The notes under the pieces: model-generated | Told to the model about the DNA's origin: nothing | Database searches by the model: none | The model's input: only the letters and a program-made list of their open reading frames with translations | In this document: one piece after another, positions 1 through 8,721 of the stretch | How positions within the stretch are numbered: the first letter of the stretch is position 1 | Layout of the letters: each line of letters begins with the position of its first letter | Translations under genes and position numbers: made by a program | Assembly (NCBI GenBank): GCA_035519135.1 | Contig: DATIWX010000092.1 | Coordinates: forward strand, 1 to 64,000 | Direction: 5' to 3' | Length of the DNA: 64,000 nucleotides | Origin: VBDM01 sp035519135 | GTDB taxonomy: Bacteria; Pseudomonadota; Gammaproteobacteria; Burkholderiales; SG8-39

Positions 1-2883
1 GCCGAGCACGCCGCCGCGCTCGCTGATCGCCTCGAACTCCTTCAGCACCGCCTCTTCCACCAGCTCGGTCAGCTCCTCGATCACGAAGCTCCCCTGGTTC
101 GGATTTTCGTTCTTGCCCAGGCCCCATTCGCGGTTGATGATCAGCTGGATCGCCATCGCGCGGCGGACGCTCTCTTCGGTGGGGGTGGTGATCGCTTCGT
201 CGTAGGCGTTGGTGTGCAGCGAGTTCGTGTTGTCGTAGGTCGAGATCAGCGCCTGCAGCGTCGTGCGTATGTCGTTGAACGAGATCTCCTGCGCGTGGAG
301 GCTCCGCCCCGACGTCTGCGAGTGGAACTTGAGCTTCTGCGAGCGCTCGTTCGCGTTGTAGCGGTTCTTCATCGCGATCGCCCAGATCCGCCGCGCGACG
401 CGGCCGATCACCGCGTATTCCGGGTCCATGCCGTAGCTGAAGAAGAATGAGAGGTTCGGCGCGAAATCGTCGATCCGCATCCCGCGCGCGAGATAGGCCT
501 CGACGTAGGTGAACCCATTAGACAGCGTGAACGCGAGCTGCGAGATCGGGTTGGCGCCTGCTTCCGCGATGTGATAGCCAGAGATCGACACCGAATAGAA
601 ATTCCGGATGTCGTTCTGGACGAAGTACTCCTGGATGTCGCCCATCACCTTGAGCGAGAACTCGGTCGAGAAGATGCAGGTGTTCTGGCCCTGGTCCTCC
701 TTGAGGATGTCGGCCTGCACCGTGCCGCGCACCGTCGACAGGGTTCGAGCCCGGATGTCTCTCGCTTCGGCGGCGGATGGCTCCCGTCCGGTCCGCTCAC
801 GGTGCCGGTCGAGCTGCTGATCCACGGCGGTGTTGAGGAACATCGCCAGGATGGTCGGCGCGGGGCCGTTGATCGTCATGGAGACGCTGGTCGCCGGGTC
901 GCACAGATCGAAGCCCGCGTACAGCGCCTTCATGTCGTCCAGCGTCGCGATCGATACTCCGGAGTTGCCGACCTTCCCATAGATGTCCGGACGCAGGTCG
1001 GGATCGAATCCGTAGAGCGTGACCGAGTCGAACGCGGTCGAGAGCCGCTTCGCCGGCATGTCCTTCGAGAGCAGGTGGAAGCGCCGGTTGGTGCGGAAGG
1101 GGTCGCCTTCGCCGGCGAACATGCGCGTCGGGTCCTCGTTCTCGCGCTTGAAGGCGAACACGCCGGCGGTGAACGGAAAGGCGCCGGGCAGGTTCTCGCG
1201 CATGCGCCAGCAGAGGATCTCGCCGTGGTCTTCGAAGCGCGGCAGCGCGACCTTCGGCACCCGCGTCCCGGAAAGCGAGACCGTGCTCAGCCGGGTGCGG
1301 ATCTCCCGGTCCCGAACCTTCACCACCTGCTCGTCGCCGGCGTAGCGCGCCCGGGTTTCCGGCCACTCCTCGATGAGCCGCTTCGAGTGCGGGTCGAGGT
1401 CCCGGTTCCTGTTCTCGATAAGCGGATCCACGACCGTCCCGTCCTTGCCCGCGGCGGCCAGCATGGCCTTCGCGGAGAGGAGCTGTTGGCGCTCCCGTGC
1501 CAGCCGCGACTGTTCCGAGGCCCGGGCGTGATAGCCGCGCACCGTGCCGGCGACCTCGGCGAGGTAGCGGCTGCGCGCCGGCGGCACAATCGCGTTCCTC
1601 GCCGAGGAAGCCCGGGTCCGGACGACGGGAAGCGCGCCCGGCACGGCTTTCAGCCCGTGCTCGACGAGCACCGCCAGGATGCCCTGGTAGAGGGCGGTGA
1701 CGCCGTCGTCGTTGAAACGCGAGGCGACGGTGCCGTACACCGGCATCTCGTCGGGCGAGCGATCGAAGAGCTTGCGGTTGCGCTGAACCTGCTTGCGCAC
1801 GTCGCGCAGCGCGTCCTCTGCGCCCTTGCGGTCGAACTTGTTGATGGCGACGAAATCGGCGAAATCGAGCATGTCGATCTTCTCGAGCTGGCTTGCGGCG
1901 CCGTACTCTGGCGTCATTACGTACAGCGACGCGTCGACGAGCGGGACGATGCCGGAGTCGCCCTGCCCGATCCCGGAGGTCTCGACCAGCACCAGCCCGA
2001 AACCGGCGACCTTGCAGGCCGCGATGATATCGGGAAGGTTCTTCGCGACCTCGGCGTGTGCGCCGCGTGTGGCGAGCGAGCGCATGAACACCCGCCCTCC
2101 GGCGATGGCGTTCATGCGGATGCGGTCGCCGAGCAGGGCGCCACCCGACTTGCGCCGCGAGGGGTCCACCGCCAGCACGGCGATGTCGAGGCGGTCGCGC
2201 TGGTCGAGCCTGAAGCGCCGTACCAGCTCGTCGGTGAGAGAGGACTTGCCCGAGCCGCCGGTGCCGGTGACCCCCAGCGTCGGCACCGCAAGCGCAGCGG
2301 CTTCCTTCAGCACCTGCGCGCGCAGCAGCGGATCCGCAGTGCCGTTCTCGAGCACGGTCAGGAAGCGCGCCAGCACACGCCGGTCCCCCGCCTTCACGGC
2401 CGCCAGGTCGCGGGGCGCGTGCTGCGACAGGTCCTCGTCGCAGCGGGCGAGCATGTCATCGATCATGCCCTGCAACCCCATCTTCTGGCCGTCCTCCGGG
2501 GAGTAGATGCGCGCCACGCCGTAGCTCTGCAGCTCGCGAATCTCGTCGGCCACGATCACCCCGCCGCCCCCGCCGAACACCTTGATGTTTTCCCCGCCCC
2601 GCTCGCGCAGACAATCGAGGAGATACTTGAAATACTCGAGGTGGCCGCCCTGGTACGAGGACACCGCGACGCCCTGCACGTCCTCTTCCAGCGCCGCCGC
2701 GACGACCTCCTCCACCGAGCGGTTGTGCCCGAGGTGGATCACCTCGCAGCCGCTCGCCTGCAGCATGCGCCGGATGATGTTGATCGAGGCGTCGTGCCCG
2801 TCGAAGAGCGACGCCGCGGTCACGAAGCGGATCTTGTTCTTCGCCTTGTACTCGGTGTGCCGGGAGGCACTGAGATCGGTCAT
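1..2883 (-). CDS. icmF: Fused isobutyryl-CoA mutase (IcmF), C-terminus cut by window edge
   Basis: This is a partial gene: 961 codons are present and the C-terminus runs off the left edge. Three parts of the IcmF fusion are visible in order. The B12-binding domain covers about residues 18-150 (DGHDASINI, then a glycine-rich GGGGG stretch). The MeaI-type G-protein chaperone covers about 200-420, with P-loop GVTGTGGSGKSS near 204-215 and the base-specificity motif NKFD. The mutase domain runs from about 520 to the edge. The family interconverts acyl-CoA carbon skeletons such as isobutyryl- and n-butyryl-CoA using adenosylcobalamin, and the G-domain services the cofactor. IcmF is usually about 1,090 residues, so roughly 130 are missing. 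The start is ATG at 2883 (MTDLSA). An inverted repeat lies 44 bp upstream. Substrate preference is family knowledge, not read from the active site. Confidence 0.95.
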   Translation of the reverse strand, partial: MTDLSASRHTEYKAKNKIRFVTAASLFDGHDASINIIRRMLQASGCEVIHLGHNRSVEEVVAAALEEDVQGVAVSSYQGGHLEYFKYLLDCLRERGGENIKVFGGGGGVIVADEIRELQSYGVARIYSPEDGQKMGLQGMIDDMLARCDEDLSQHAPRDLAAVKAGDRRVLARFLTVLENGTADPLLRAQVLKEAAALAVPTLGVTGTGGSGKSSLTDELVRRFRLDQRDRLDIAVLAVDPSRRKSGGALLGDRIRMNAIAGGRVFMRSLATRGAHAEVAKNLPDIIAACKVAGFGLVLVETSGIGQGDSGIVPLVDASLYVMTPEYGAASQLEKIDMLDFADFVAINKFDRKGAEDALRDVRKQVQRNRKLFDRSPDEMPVYGTVASRFNDDGVTALYQGILAVLVEHGLKAVPGALPVVRTRASSARNAIVPPARSRYLAEVAGTVRGYHARASEQSRLARERQQLLSAKAMLAAAGKDGTVVDPLIENRNRDLDPHSKRLIEEWPETRARYAGDEQVVKVRDREIRTRLSTVSLSGTRVPKVALPRFEDHGEILCWRMRENLPGAFPFTAGVFAFKRENEDPTRMFAGEGDPFRTNRRFHLLSKDMPAKRLSTAFDSVTLYGFDPDLRPDIYGKVGNSGVSIATLDDMKALYAGFDLCDPATSVSMTINGPAPTILAMFLNTAVDQQLDRHRERTGREPSAAEARDIRARTLSTVRGTVQADILKEDQGQNTCIFSTEFSLKVMGDIQEYFVQNDIRNFYSVSISGYHIAEAGANPISQLAFTLSNGFTYVEAYLARGMRIDDFAPNLSFFFSYGMDPEYAVIGRVARRIWAIAMKNRYNANERSQKLKFHSQTSGRSLHAQEISFNDIRTTLQALISTYDNTNSLHTNAYDEAITTPTEESVRRAMAIQLIINREWGLGKNENPNQGSFVIEELTELVEEAVLKEFEAISERGGVLG

Positions 2884-2926
2884 GGCTGCTGCGGGCGCGT
2901 CCGGACCCGTGGAGTGAAAAGCCTAC

Positions 2927-2948
2927 TTGACGTTTACGTTAACGTCAA
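2927..2948. promoter_or_regulatory. Perfect inverted repeat upstream of icmF (candidate operator)
   Basis: TTGACGTT, a 6-bp spacer (TACGTT), then AACGTCAA: an 8+8 perfect inverted repeat. It lies 44-65 bp upstream of the icmF start, in the 75-bp gap between icmF and the next gene. It looks like the operators of MerR-family regulators of branched-chain amino acid and acyl-CoA catabolism in proteobacteria (LiuR type). That match is from memory and is an inference. No regulator gene is next to it in this window. Confidence 0.55.
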
Positions 2949-2958
2949 TGACACGCCC

Positions 2959-3405
2959 TCAGGGGTGCCTATGCTCGAATTGCAGCTCGGTCGCGCGAGT
3001 CGTGCCGGGCAGCCGGATCTGCACGGTGACGCGGAAGGTGCCTTGGCCGGCCATGCGGAAGAAATTGCCGTAGGTGAGGGCATTCGCGACCTGCATCGGC
3101 TCGAGCGCCTTCTCCTCCCTCGTCAGGCCGACCTCTTCGACCCGCGCTCTCACCTGGGCATCGGCGACCCGCGCTCCGGTCTTGGCATCGAAGATCGCCA
3201 CCATCACGTGGTAGATTGACTTGCCCGACGGCACGCCCCCGTGCATCCGCCGCTCGGCACCGCGAATGGATTCCGCCGGCACGATGCCGAGGTTAACCTT
3301 CAATCCCGCGGCCGACTGGGTCTCGTCAGTTACGTGCGCAAGCGCTGCCGGCGGCACAATCGCGAGCACGATCCAGGCGAGCAGCTTCAGTGTATCGATA
3401 TTCAT
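2959..3405 (-). CDS. Exported YtkA-like periplasmic protein of unknown function
   Basis: 148 residues. The ATG at 3405 is chosen because it is preceded by a good GGAG ribosome site and begins a clear signal peptide (MNIDTLKLLAWIVLAIVP... ending near ALA-H). The same frame stays open far upstream through the phosphorylase gene, but that is an antiphase shadow. The mature part is a small beta-rich domain containing YHVMVAIFD and GTFRVTVQI segments and ends in HRHP. It resembles YtkA-like or copper-associated periplasmic domains, but I cannot assign a reaction. It lies 41 bp after the phosphorylase and seems to be the last gene of the metal ATPase group, so a periplasmic metal-related role is an inference from context. 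Confidence 0.75.
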   Translation of the reverse strand: MNIDTLKLLAWIVLAIVPPAALAHVTDETQSAAGLKVNLGIVPAESIRGAERRMHGGVPSGKSIYHVMVAIFDAKTGARVADAQVRARVEEVGLTREEKALEPMQVANALTYGNFFRMAGQGTFRVTVQIRLPGTTRATELQFEHRHP

Positions 3406-3423
3406 GGTTTCACTCCTTCTCTC

Positions 3424-3429
3424 ATTATA
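3424..3429 (-). promoter_or_regulatory. Candidate -10 box before the YtkA-like gene
   Basis: On the minus strand the 41-bp gap contains a perfect TATAAT, about 19 bp before the ATG at 3405. I see no convincing -35 element, so this may be chance or a weak internal promoter that lets the small periplasmic gene be transcribed apart from the phosphorylase upstream. Confidence 0.3.
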
Positions 3430-3446
3430 AGAGCCTGTGACGTCGC

Positions 3447-4955
3447 TCACCGCGGCTCTCCGATCATGACGATGTCCGGCTGGCTGTTGACGTAGTCGAG
3501 CGCATAGTGAAGCTCGCCGTGAGCTTCCGCGTGCAAGACGAACAGCGGCTGGCCCTCCTCGACCACGGTTCCGACCGGCGCGAGAAACTCCACGCCCGCG
3601 GCGCTCGCCTGGGGCGCACCGGCGAGCTTCGCCGCGCGCGCCAGCCGCCGATTGTCGATCGCGATCACGCGGCCGGAGCGCGTGGCGCAGATCCAGTCGG
3701 TGTGCGCGGCCTTGCGCGGCTCGCGCATGCCGCCCTGGGCGTCGCATATCGCCTGGAACTTGCCCCAGGCGCGCCCGCCGTCCAGGACGGCGGCCGCTTC
3801 CTTTTGCCCCGCAGCGGCGGGCGCGCGCCCCGACAGCTCCAGGACGTGCCCGGCGAGCAGGAGCGCGCGTTCGCGCAGGTCGGGCGGCGCCCCCGCTTCG
3901 CCGCGAAGCACCGCCAGAACATCGCGTCCCTCGAGCGCCGGGCCGATGCCGCGTCCCACCGGCTGGCTGCCATCGGTCACCACCACGCGCACCGACAAGC
4001 CCAGGGCGCGCCCCGTGGCCTCGAAGCGCCCGCACAGGAATTCCGCCGCCGCGGGCGAGCGCACTTTCGCGGTCGGCCCCACCGGCATGTCCACCACCAC
4101 GTGCGTCGAGCCCGCCGCCGCCTTCTTCGACAAGACCGACGCCACCAGCTGGCCTTCGCTGTCGAGCTCGAGCGGCCGTTCGACACGCACCAGCGCGTCG
4201 TCGGCCGGACTCAAACCGGCCGCGCCGCCCCAGACGACGCAGCCACCTTCGCGCTCGACGACGCGTCGCATTGCACGGGCGTCGAGGTTCACGGGGGCTA
4301 GCGTCTCCATCGTGTCGGCGGTGCCCGCAGGCGAGGTGATGGCGCGCGAGGAGGTCTTCGGGATGACAAGGCCGGAGGCCGCGACGATCGCCACCACGAT
4401 GGGCGTGGTGCGGTTGCCGGGCAAGCCGCCGACGCAGTGCTTGTCCATGATCTGCGCCTTGTCCCAGCTCATGCGCGCGCCCACCGCCACCATGGCGCGC
4501 GTGAGCGCCACGGTCTCGTCGAGATCGAGGTGGTTGCCGGCGCACGCCGTGATGAACGCCGAGAGATGCAGGTCGGAGTAGCGGCCCGCCGTGATGTCGC
4601 GCACGATCTCGAGCATCGATGCGTCGTCGAGCGGCTTGCCGTACACCTTGCCGCGCAGATGACTGAGGGACTGGACCGGCGCGGCGTGCGACAGCAGCAT
4701 CTCGTCGCCTTCGTGGGCGCCCAGTGCGCGCCAGGCGGATTCCGAGAGACCGCCCTCGCCCCGCGCGAACAGCTCGCTGTGCACCACGTTCACGGTGGCG
4801 ATGATGGCTTTCTCCCCCAGCCGGACCTGCACGCGCGATTGCACGCTGAATCCCTCCGAGCGGCAGATGTGGCAATCGCTGCGCATGAACACCACGTGGT
4901 GCTGGTAGGTGTCGATCCCCAGGCGTCGGAGAATGAGTGAGTTTCTGTGAGGCAC
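3447..4955 (-). CDS. AMP phosphorylase / type 2 thymidine phosphorylase family protein
   Basis: 502 residues, the length of the archaeal AMP phosphorylase group, with an N-terminal extension of about 85 residues before the phosphorylase fold. Usual database name: putative thymidine phosphorylase. Nucleoside phosphorylase residues are visible: His173 in KHCVGGLPGN, Arg260 in VERPLELD, and Ser273/Lys277 in ASVLSKK. A phosphate-site segment SSRAITSPAGTADTME lies near 202-216. The family splits the glycosidic bond with phosphate; the archaeal relatives act on NMPs and yield ribose 1,5-bisphosphate. The substrate here cannot be decided from sequence. It lies 19 bp downstream of the beta-CASP RNase gene in the same direction, which suggests joint use in RNA or nucleotide breakdown. 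Confidence 0.9.
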   Translation of the reverse strand: MPHRNSLILRRLGIDTYQHHVVFMRSDCHICRSEGFSVQSRVQVRLGEKAIIATVNVVHSELFARGEGGLSESAWRALGAHEGDEMLLSHAAPVQSLSHLRGKVYGKPLDDASMLEIVRDITAGRYSDLHLSAFITACAGNHLDLDETVALTRAMVAVGARMSWDKAQIMDKHCVGGLPGNRTTPIVVAIVAASGLVIPKTSSRAITSPAGTADTMETLAPVNLDARAMRRVVEREGGCVVWGGAAGLSPADDALVRVERPLELDSEGQLVASVLSKKAAAGSTHVVVDMPVGPTAKVRSPAAAEFLCGRFEATGRALGLSVRVVVTDGSQPVGRGIGPALEGRDVLAVLRGEAGAPPDLRERALLLAGHVLELSGRAPAAAGQKEAAAVLDGGRAWGKFQAICDAQGGMREPRKAAHTDWICATRSGRVIAIDNRRLARAAKLAGAPQASAAGVEFLAPVGTVVEEGQPLFVLHAEAHGELHYALDYVNSQPDIVMIGEPR

Positions 4956-4974
4956 GGCTTTCCTCTTCGAATGT

Positions 4975-6384
4975 CTATTGCAGCACGGCTTTGTCGAGAT
5001 AGTCCGGCACGCGCACGCGCCAGCGCAGCTGCTCCTCGATGCGGCGGCGCAGGGCGTCCGCGGCCACCGGCTCGCCGTGCGTGATGAAGGTCTCGCGCGG
5101 CGGACGCCCGAAACTGCGCAACCAGTCCAGGATCTCCGCGGAATCGGCGTGCGCCGAGAGATTGTTGATCACGGCGACCTCGGCTCGTATCGGAACGTAC
5201 TGCCCGTGGATCTTCACCGCCTCGGCTCCGGAAAGGATGGTGTCGCCGCGCGTACCTCCCGCCTGGAAGCCCGAGAACAGGATGGTGTTGCGGGCGTCAG
5301 GGGCGAAAGCCTTGAGATGGTGCACCACGCGGCCGCCCGTCGCCATTCCGCTCGCGGCGATGATCACCATCGGGCCCTTCTTCTCGTTCAGTTGCCTGGA
5401 TTCTTCCGGCGTATTCACGATGGTCGCGGCGGCGCACATGGCGCGGCACTGCTCCGGTGTCAGGCGGTGCTCGGCGCGGTGCCGGTTATAGATCTCGGTC
5501 GCGTCCGCCGCCATGGGGCTGTTGAGGTAGACGGGCAGGTCGGCGGGAAGCACGCCTTCCGCCTTGAGTTGATGGATGTGGTAGAGCAGGGACTGAGCTC
5601 GCCCCACCGCAAAAGACGGGATCACCACGACACCGCCGCGCGACACGGTCTTGTTGATCGCGCGCCCGAGCTTTGTCCGCGGATCCTCGGGATCGTGGAG
5701 GCGGTTCCCGTAGGTCGATTCCAGGACGAGGTAGTCGGCATCGCGGATCGCCGACGGCGCCACCATGATCGGGTCATTCGGCCGCCCCAGATCCCCCGAG
5801 AAGACCAGGGTGCGCGCGCCGTCGGCCAAGCAGACGATCGACGCGCCGAGGATGTGACCGGCAGGGGCCAGCCTCAGGCGCACGCGGCCAAGCTCGATCT
5901 CTTTCTCGAACCCGACCGGGGCGAAGTGCTCGAGCGAGCGCTTGGCGTCCTCCTCGGTGTACAGCGGCTGCGCGGGTCGGTGTTTCGAGAACCCGCGGCG
6001 GTTGGCGTAGTCGGCTTCTTCCTCCTGCAGCCTCCCGGCATCGGGCAGCAGGATGCGGCACAACTCGTAGGTCGCCTCGCTGCAGCGGACCTTGCCGGCG
6101 AAGCCGTTCTTCACCAGGAGCGGGAGATAGCCGCTGTGGTCGATGTGAGCATGGGACAGAACCACCGCGCGCAAGGCAGCCGGTTTGAGGGGAAGCGGCG
6201 CCCAGTTCCGCAGGCGGAGCTGCTTGAACCCCTGGAACAGGCCGCAGTCGACGAGAACCTTGTCGTAGCCTGCGGTGACCAGATACTTCGATCCGGTGAC
6301 GGTTCCGGTTGCCCCGAGGAACTGGAGATTCCAGTTCTCCAGCCTCGCGCTGGAGCGAGTCCGCGGCTCGTGGCGAGGGCGCAT
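4975..6384 (-). CDS. MBL-fold / beta-CASP RNA-processing metallohydrolase
   Basis: 469 residues from ATG at 6384. This start makes a TGATG overlap with the stop of the P-type ATPase gene and places the metallo-beta-lactamase fold at residue about 20 (GATGTVTGS). A longer reading frame starting at 6489 would run deep into the ATPase gene and is rejected. The metal motif SHAHIDHSG lies at 77-85, with further ligands in the APAGHILGA and FSGDLG segments. The beta-CASP part follows (SFAVGRAQSLL, ASGMATGGR, NNLSAHAD). Relatives are the bacterial homologues of CPSF-73, zinc-dependent RNA endo/exonucleases in the cytoplasm. Overlap with the ATPase gene argues for translational coupling in one transcript. 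Confidence 0.93.
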   Translation of the reverse strand: MRPRHEPRTRSSARLENWNLQFLGATGTVTGSKYLVTAGYDKVLVDCGLFQGFKQLRLRNWAPLPLKPAALRAVVLSHAHIDHSGYLPLLVKNGFAGKVRCSEATYELCRILLPDAGRLQEEEADYANRRGFSKHRPAQPLYTEEDAKRSLEHFAPVGFEKEIELGRVRLRLAPAGHILGASIVCLADGARTLVFSGDLGRPNDPIMVAPSAIRDADYLVLESTYGNRLHDPEDPRTKLGRAINKTVSRGGVVVIPSFAVGRAQSLLYHIHQLKAEGVLPADLPVYLNSPMAADATEIYNRHRAEHRLTPEQCRAMCAAATIVNTPEESRQLNEKKGPMVIIAASGMATGGRVVHHLKAFAPDARNTILFSGFQAGGTRGDTILSGAEAVKIHGQYVPIRAEVAVINNLSAHADSAEILDWLRSFGRPPRETFITHGEPVAADALRRRIEEQLRWRVRVPDYLDKAVLQ

Positions 6385-8687
6385 CAGAGCCGCGCGCGTC
6401 GCAGCCGCAGCGCGTTGACGACCACCGACACGGAGCTCGCGCTCATCGCCGCCGCCGCGATCATCGGATTGAGCAAGAGCCCCGTCCACGGAAACAGCAC
6501 CCCCGCCGCGATCGGCACACCGAGGCTGTTGTAGACGAACGCGAGGAAGAGGTTCTCGCGGATGTTGCGCATTGTGGCGCGAGAGAGCCGCCGAGCCCGC
6601 ACGATGCCGGAAAGATCGCCTCTTACCAGCGTGATGCCCGCGCTCAGGATCGCCACATCGGCACCGGTCCCCATGGCGATGCCGACTTCGGCCTCGGCCA
6701 GCGCGGGGGCGTCGTTCACGCCGTCCCCGGCCATCGCCACCGACCGTCCTTGGGCGCGCAGCGCCTTCACCACGGCTCCTTTTTCCTGCGGCGGCACGTC
6801 GGCGCGCACTTCGCGGATTCCCAGCCGCTCCGCCACGGCCCGGGCGGTGAGCTCGTTGTCTCCCGTGAGCATGATCACGCGTATGCCTTCCCCCTCGAGC
6901 GCGCGCAAGGCTTCGGCAGCGGATTCCTTGACGGGATCCGCCACGCCCAGGAACCCGGCGAAGCGCCCTCCATCGACGAGAAACACCACGGTCTCGCCCT
7001 TCTTCCGCAGAGCGTCGGCACGCTCTTTCCAGATTTCCGGCACGGTGGCCTGCGATTCCGCGAAGCGGAAGCTTCCCAGCGCGATAGTGCGTCCTTCGAG
7101 GGTAGCCTGCACCCCGCCACCGGTTACCGCGTTGAAATCTTCCACCGGCAGCGCCCTCACGCCCCGCGCTCGCGCCCCGGCCAGGATCGCGGCGGAAAGC
7201 GGGTGCTCGCTGCCGCGTTCGAGACTCGCAGCGAGCTGCAGCACCTGCGCCTCGGCAAAGCCCTCGGCCGCGGCGACGCTCGTCAGCTCGGGTCTGCCGA
7301 CGGTCAGCGTTCCCGTCTTGTCCACGACCAGCGTGTCGATGCGCTCCATGCGCTCAAGCGCCTCCGCGTCGCGGATCAGGATCCCGCCTTGAGCGCCGCG
7401 GCCGGTGCCGACCATGATCGACATGGGCGTGGCCAGCCCCAGCGCGCAGGGACAGGCGATCATCAGGACCGAAATCGCGCTCACCAGGGCAAACGCCATG
7501 GCAGGCGGGGGTCCGTATGCGGACCAGGCGAGGAAAGCGATGATCGCGATTCCCACCACGGCGGGCACGAAGTAGGACGACACCACGTCGGCGAGACGCT
7601 GGATCGGCGCGCGCGTCCGCTGAGCCTCGGCGACCATGTGCACGATTTGCGCGAGGAGCGTTTCGGCGCCGACCCGCTCCGCGCGCATGACGAAGCTGCC
7701 CGTCCCGTTGAGGGTGCCCCCGATCACGCTCTGGCCCGGATATTTTTCCACCGGGATCGATTCGCCGGTCACCAGCGATTCGTCCACGCTCGACCGGCCC
7801 TCGAGCACCTCGCCGTCGACCGGGATCTTGTCCCCCGGCCGCACGCGCAAGCTATCGCCTCGCATCACCTGCTCGAGCGGCACCTCCTCGTCGCTGCCGT
7901 CCGCGCGCACGCGAGCCGCCGTCGCCGGCGCGAGTCTGAGCAGCGCGCGGATTGCCCCGCTGGTATTGTCGCGCGCACGCAACTGCAGCACCTCGCCGAG
8001 CAGCACCAGCACCGAGATCACCGCCGCGGCCTCGAAGTAGAGCCCGACCTCGCCCGATGCGCCGCGGAACGCCTCGGGAAAGAGCCCGGGGAGGAAGAAC
8101 GCGACGGCGCTGTAGGCGAACGCGACACCGGTGCCCAGTGCGATCAGGGTGTACATATTCAGGCTGCGCGACACGAGCGAATTCCAGCCGCGCACGAAGA
8201 ACGGCCATGCCGCCCAGAGCACGACCGGGATCGAAAACAGCAGCTGAACCCAGCCGGAGACCCTGGCGCCCGGCAGCATGCCGCGCAGCCCCGGCAGATG
8301 CTCTGCCATCGCCAGGGCGAACACCGGAAGAGTCAACACGAGGCCGATCCAGAAGCGGCGCGTCATGTCGACGAGCTCGGGATTGGGTTCGTCTTCCGCG
8401 CTTGCCACGAGCGGCTCCAGCGCCATGCCGCACTTGGGACAGGCTCCCGGCCCGGGGCTGCGGATTTCCGGGTGCATCGGGCAGGTGTAGACCGCGCCCG
8501 CGGGCGCGCGCGGCGCGGGCTCCCTCTTCGCCCGGGTGTAGTGCTCGGGACTGGCGGCGAACTTGTCGAGGCAATGCTTGCTGCAGAAGTACCAGGTCGA
8601 TCCGTCGTAGGAGCGCGTGTATCTCGCTGTGGCGATATCGACCACCATGCCGCAGATCGGGTCGGTTGCGGTGTTTGGGATTCTCAT
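6384..8687 (-). CDS. YHS-domain copper/heavy-metal translocating P1B-type ATPase
   Basis: 767 residues. The N-terminus carries a YHS metal-binding domain (DPICGMVV, Cys35 and Cys39) and a zinc-ribbon-like heavy-metal binding element (CPMHPE at 69-74, CPKCGM at 83-88) instead of a CXXC HMA domain. It is followed by the P1B core: TGES near 307-310, the membrane metal site CPC at 412-414, phosphorylation site DKTGT at 456-460, and the GDGVNDAPAL hinge. The architecture matches the CopA/SilP-like Cu(I) or Ag(I) exporters of the inner membrane. It heads the group ATPase - beta-CASP RNase - phosphorylase - periplasmic protein, and an FNR-like box lies 35-48 bp upstream. Copper is the likely ion, but this rests on the family. 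Confidence 0.95.
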   Translation of the reverse strand: MRIPNTATDPICGMVVDIATARYTRSYDGSTWYFCSKHCLDKFAASPEHYTRAKREPAPRAPAGAVYTCPMHPEIRSPGPGACPKCGMALEPLVASAEDEPNPELVDMTRRFWIGLVLTLPVFALAMAEHLPGLRGMLPGARVSGWVQLLFSIPVVLWAAWPFFVRGWNSLVSRSLNMYTLIALGTGVAFAYSAVAFFLPGLFPEAFRGASGEVGLYFEAAAVISVLVLLGEVLQLRARDNTSGAIRALLRLAPATAARVRADGSDEEVPLEQVMRGDSLRVRPGDKIPVDGEVLEGRSSVDESLVTGESIPVEKYPGQSVIGGTLNGTGSFVMRAERVGAETLLAQIVHMVAEAQRTRAPIQRLADVVSSYFVPAVVGIAIIAFLAWSAYGPPPAMAFALVSAISVLMIACPCALGLATPMSIMVGTGRGAQGGILIRDAEALERMERIDTLVVDKTGTLTVGRPELTSVAAAEGFAEAQVLQLAASLERGSEHPLSAAILAGARARGVRALPVEDFNAVTGGGVQATLEGRTIALGSFRFAESQATVPEIWKERADALRKKGETVVFLVDGGRFAGFLGVADPVKESAAEALRALEGEGIRVIMLTGDNELTARAVAERLGIREVRADVPPQEKGAVVKALRAQGRSVAMAGDGVNDAPALAEAEVGIAMGTGADVAILSAGITLVRGDLSGIVRARRLSRATMRNIRENLFLAFVYNSLGVPIAAGVLFPWTGLLLNPMIAAAAMSASSVSVVVNALRLRRARL

Positions 8688-8721
8688 CGCTTACACAGTA
8701 CGCCCACTCCCATGTAAGGGC

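Noticed and set aside
571..3219. Long open frame on the + strand opposite icmF
   Set aside because: It is antiphase to a full IcmF reading frame with all domain motifs. High G+C content removes stop codons from the opposite strand.
1577..3366. An 18-base identical string (GCCGGCGGCACAATCGCG) in icmF and in the YtkA-like gene
   Set aside because: It encodes the short peptide IVPPA in both reading frames, is not flanked by further similarity, and can arise by chance in GC-rich coding DNA.
2959..4875. A single large minus-strand protein joining the YtkA-like domain to upstream sequence
   Set aside because: The upstream part is out of frame with the phosphorylase, which occupies that stretch; the true protein begins with a signal peptide and ribosome site at 3405.
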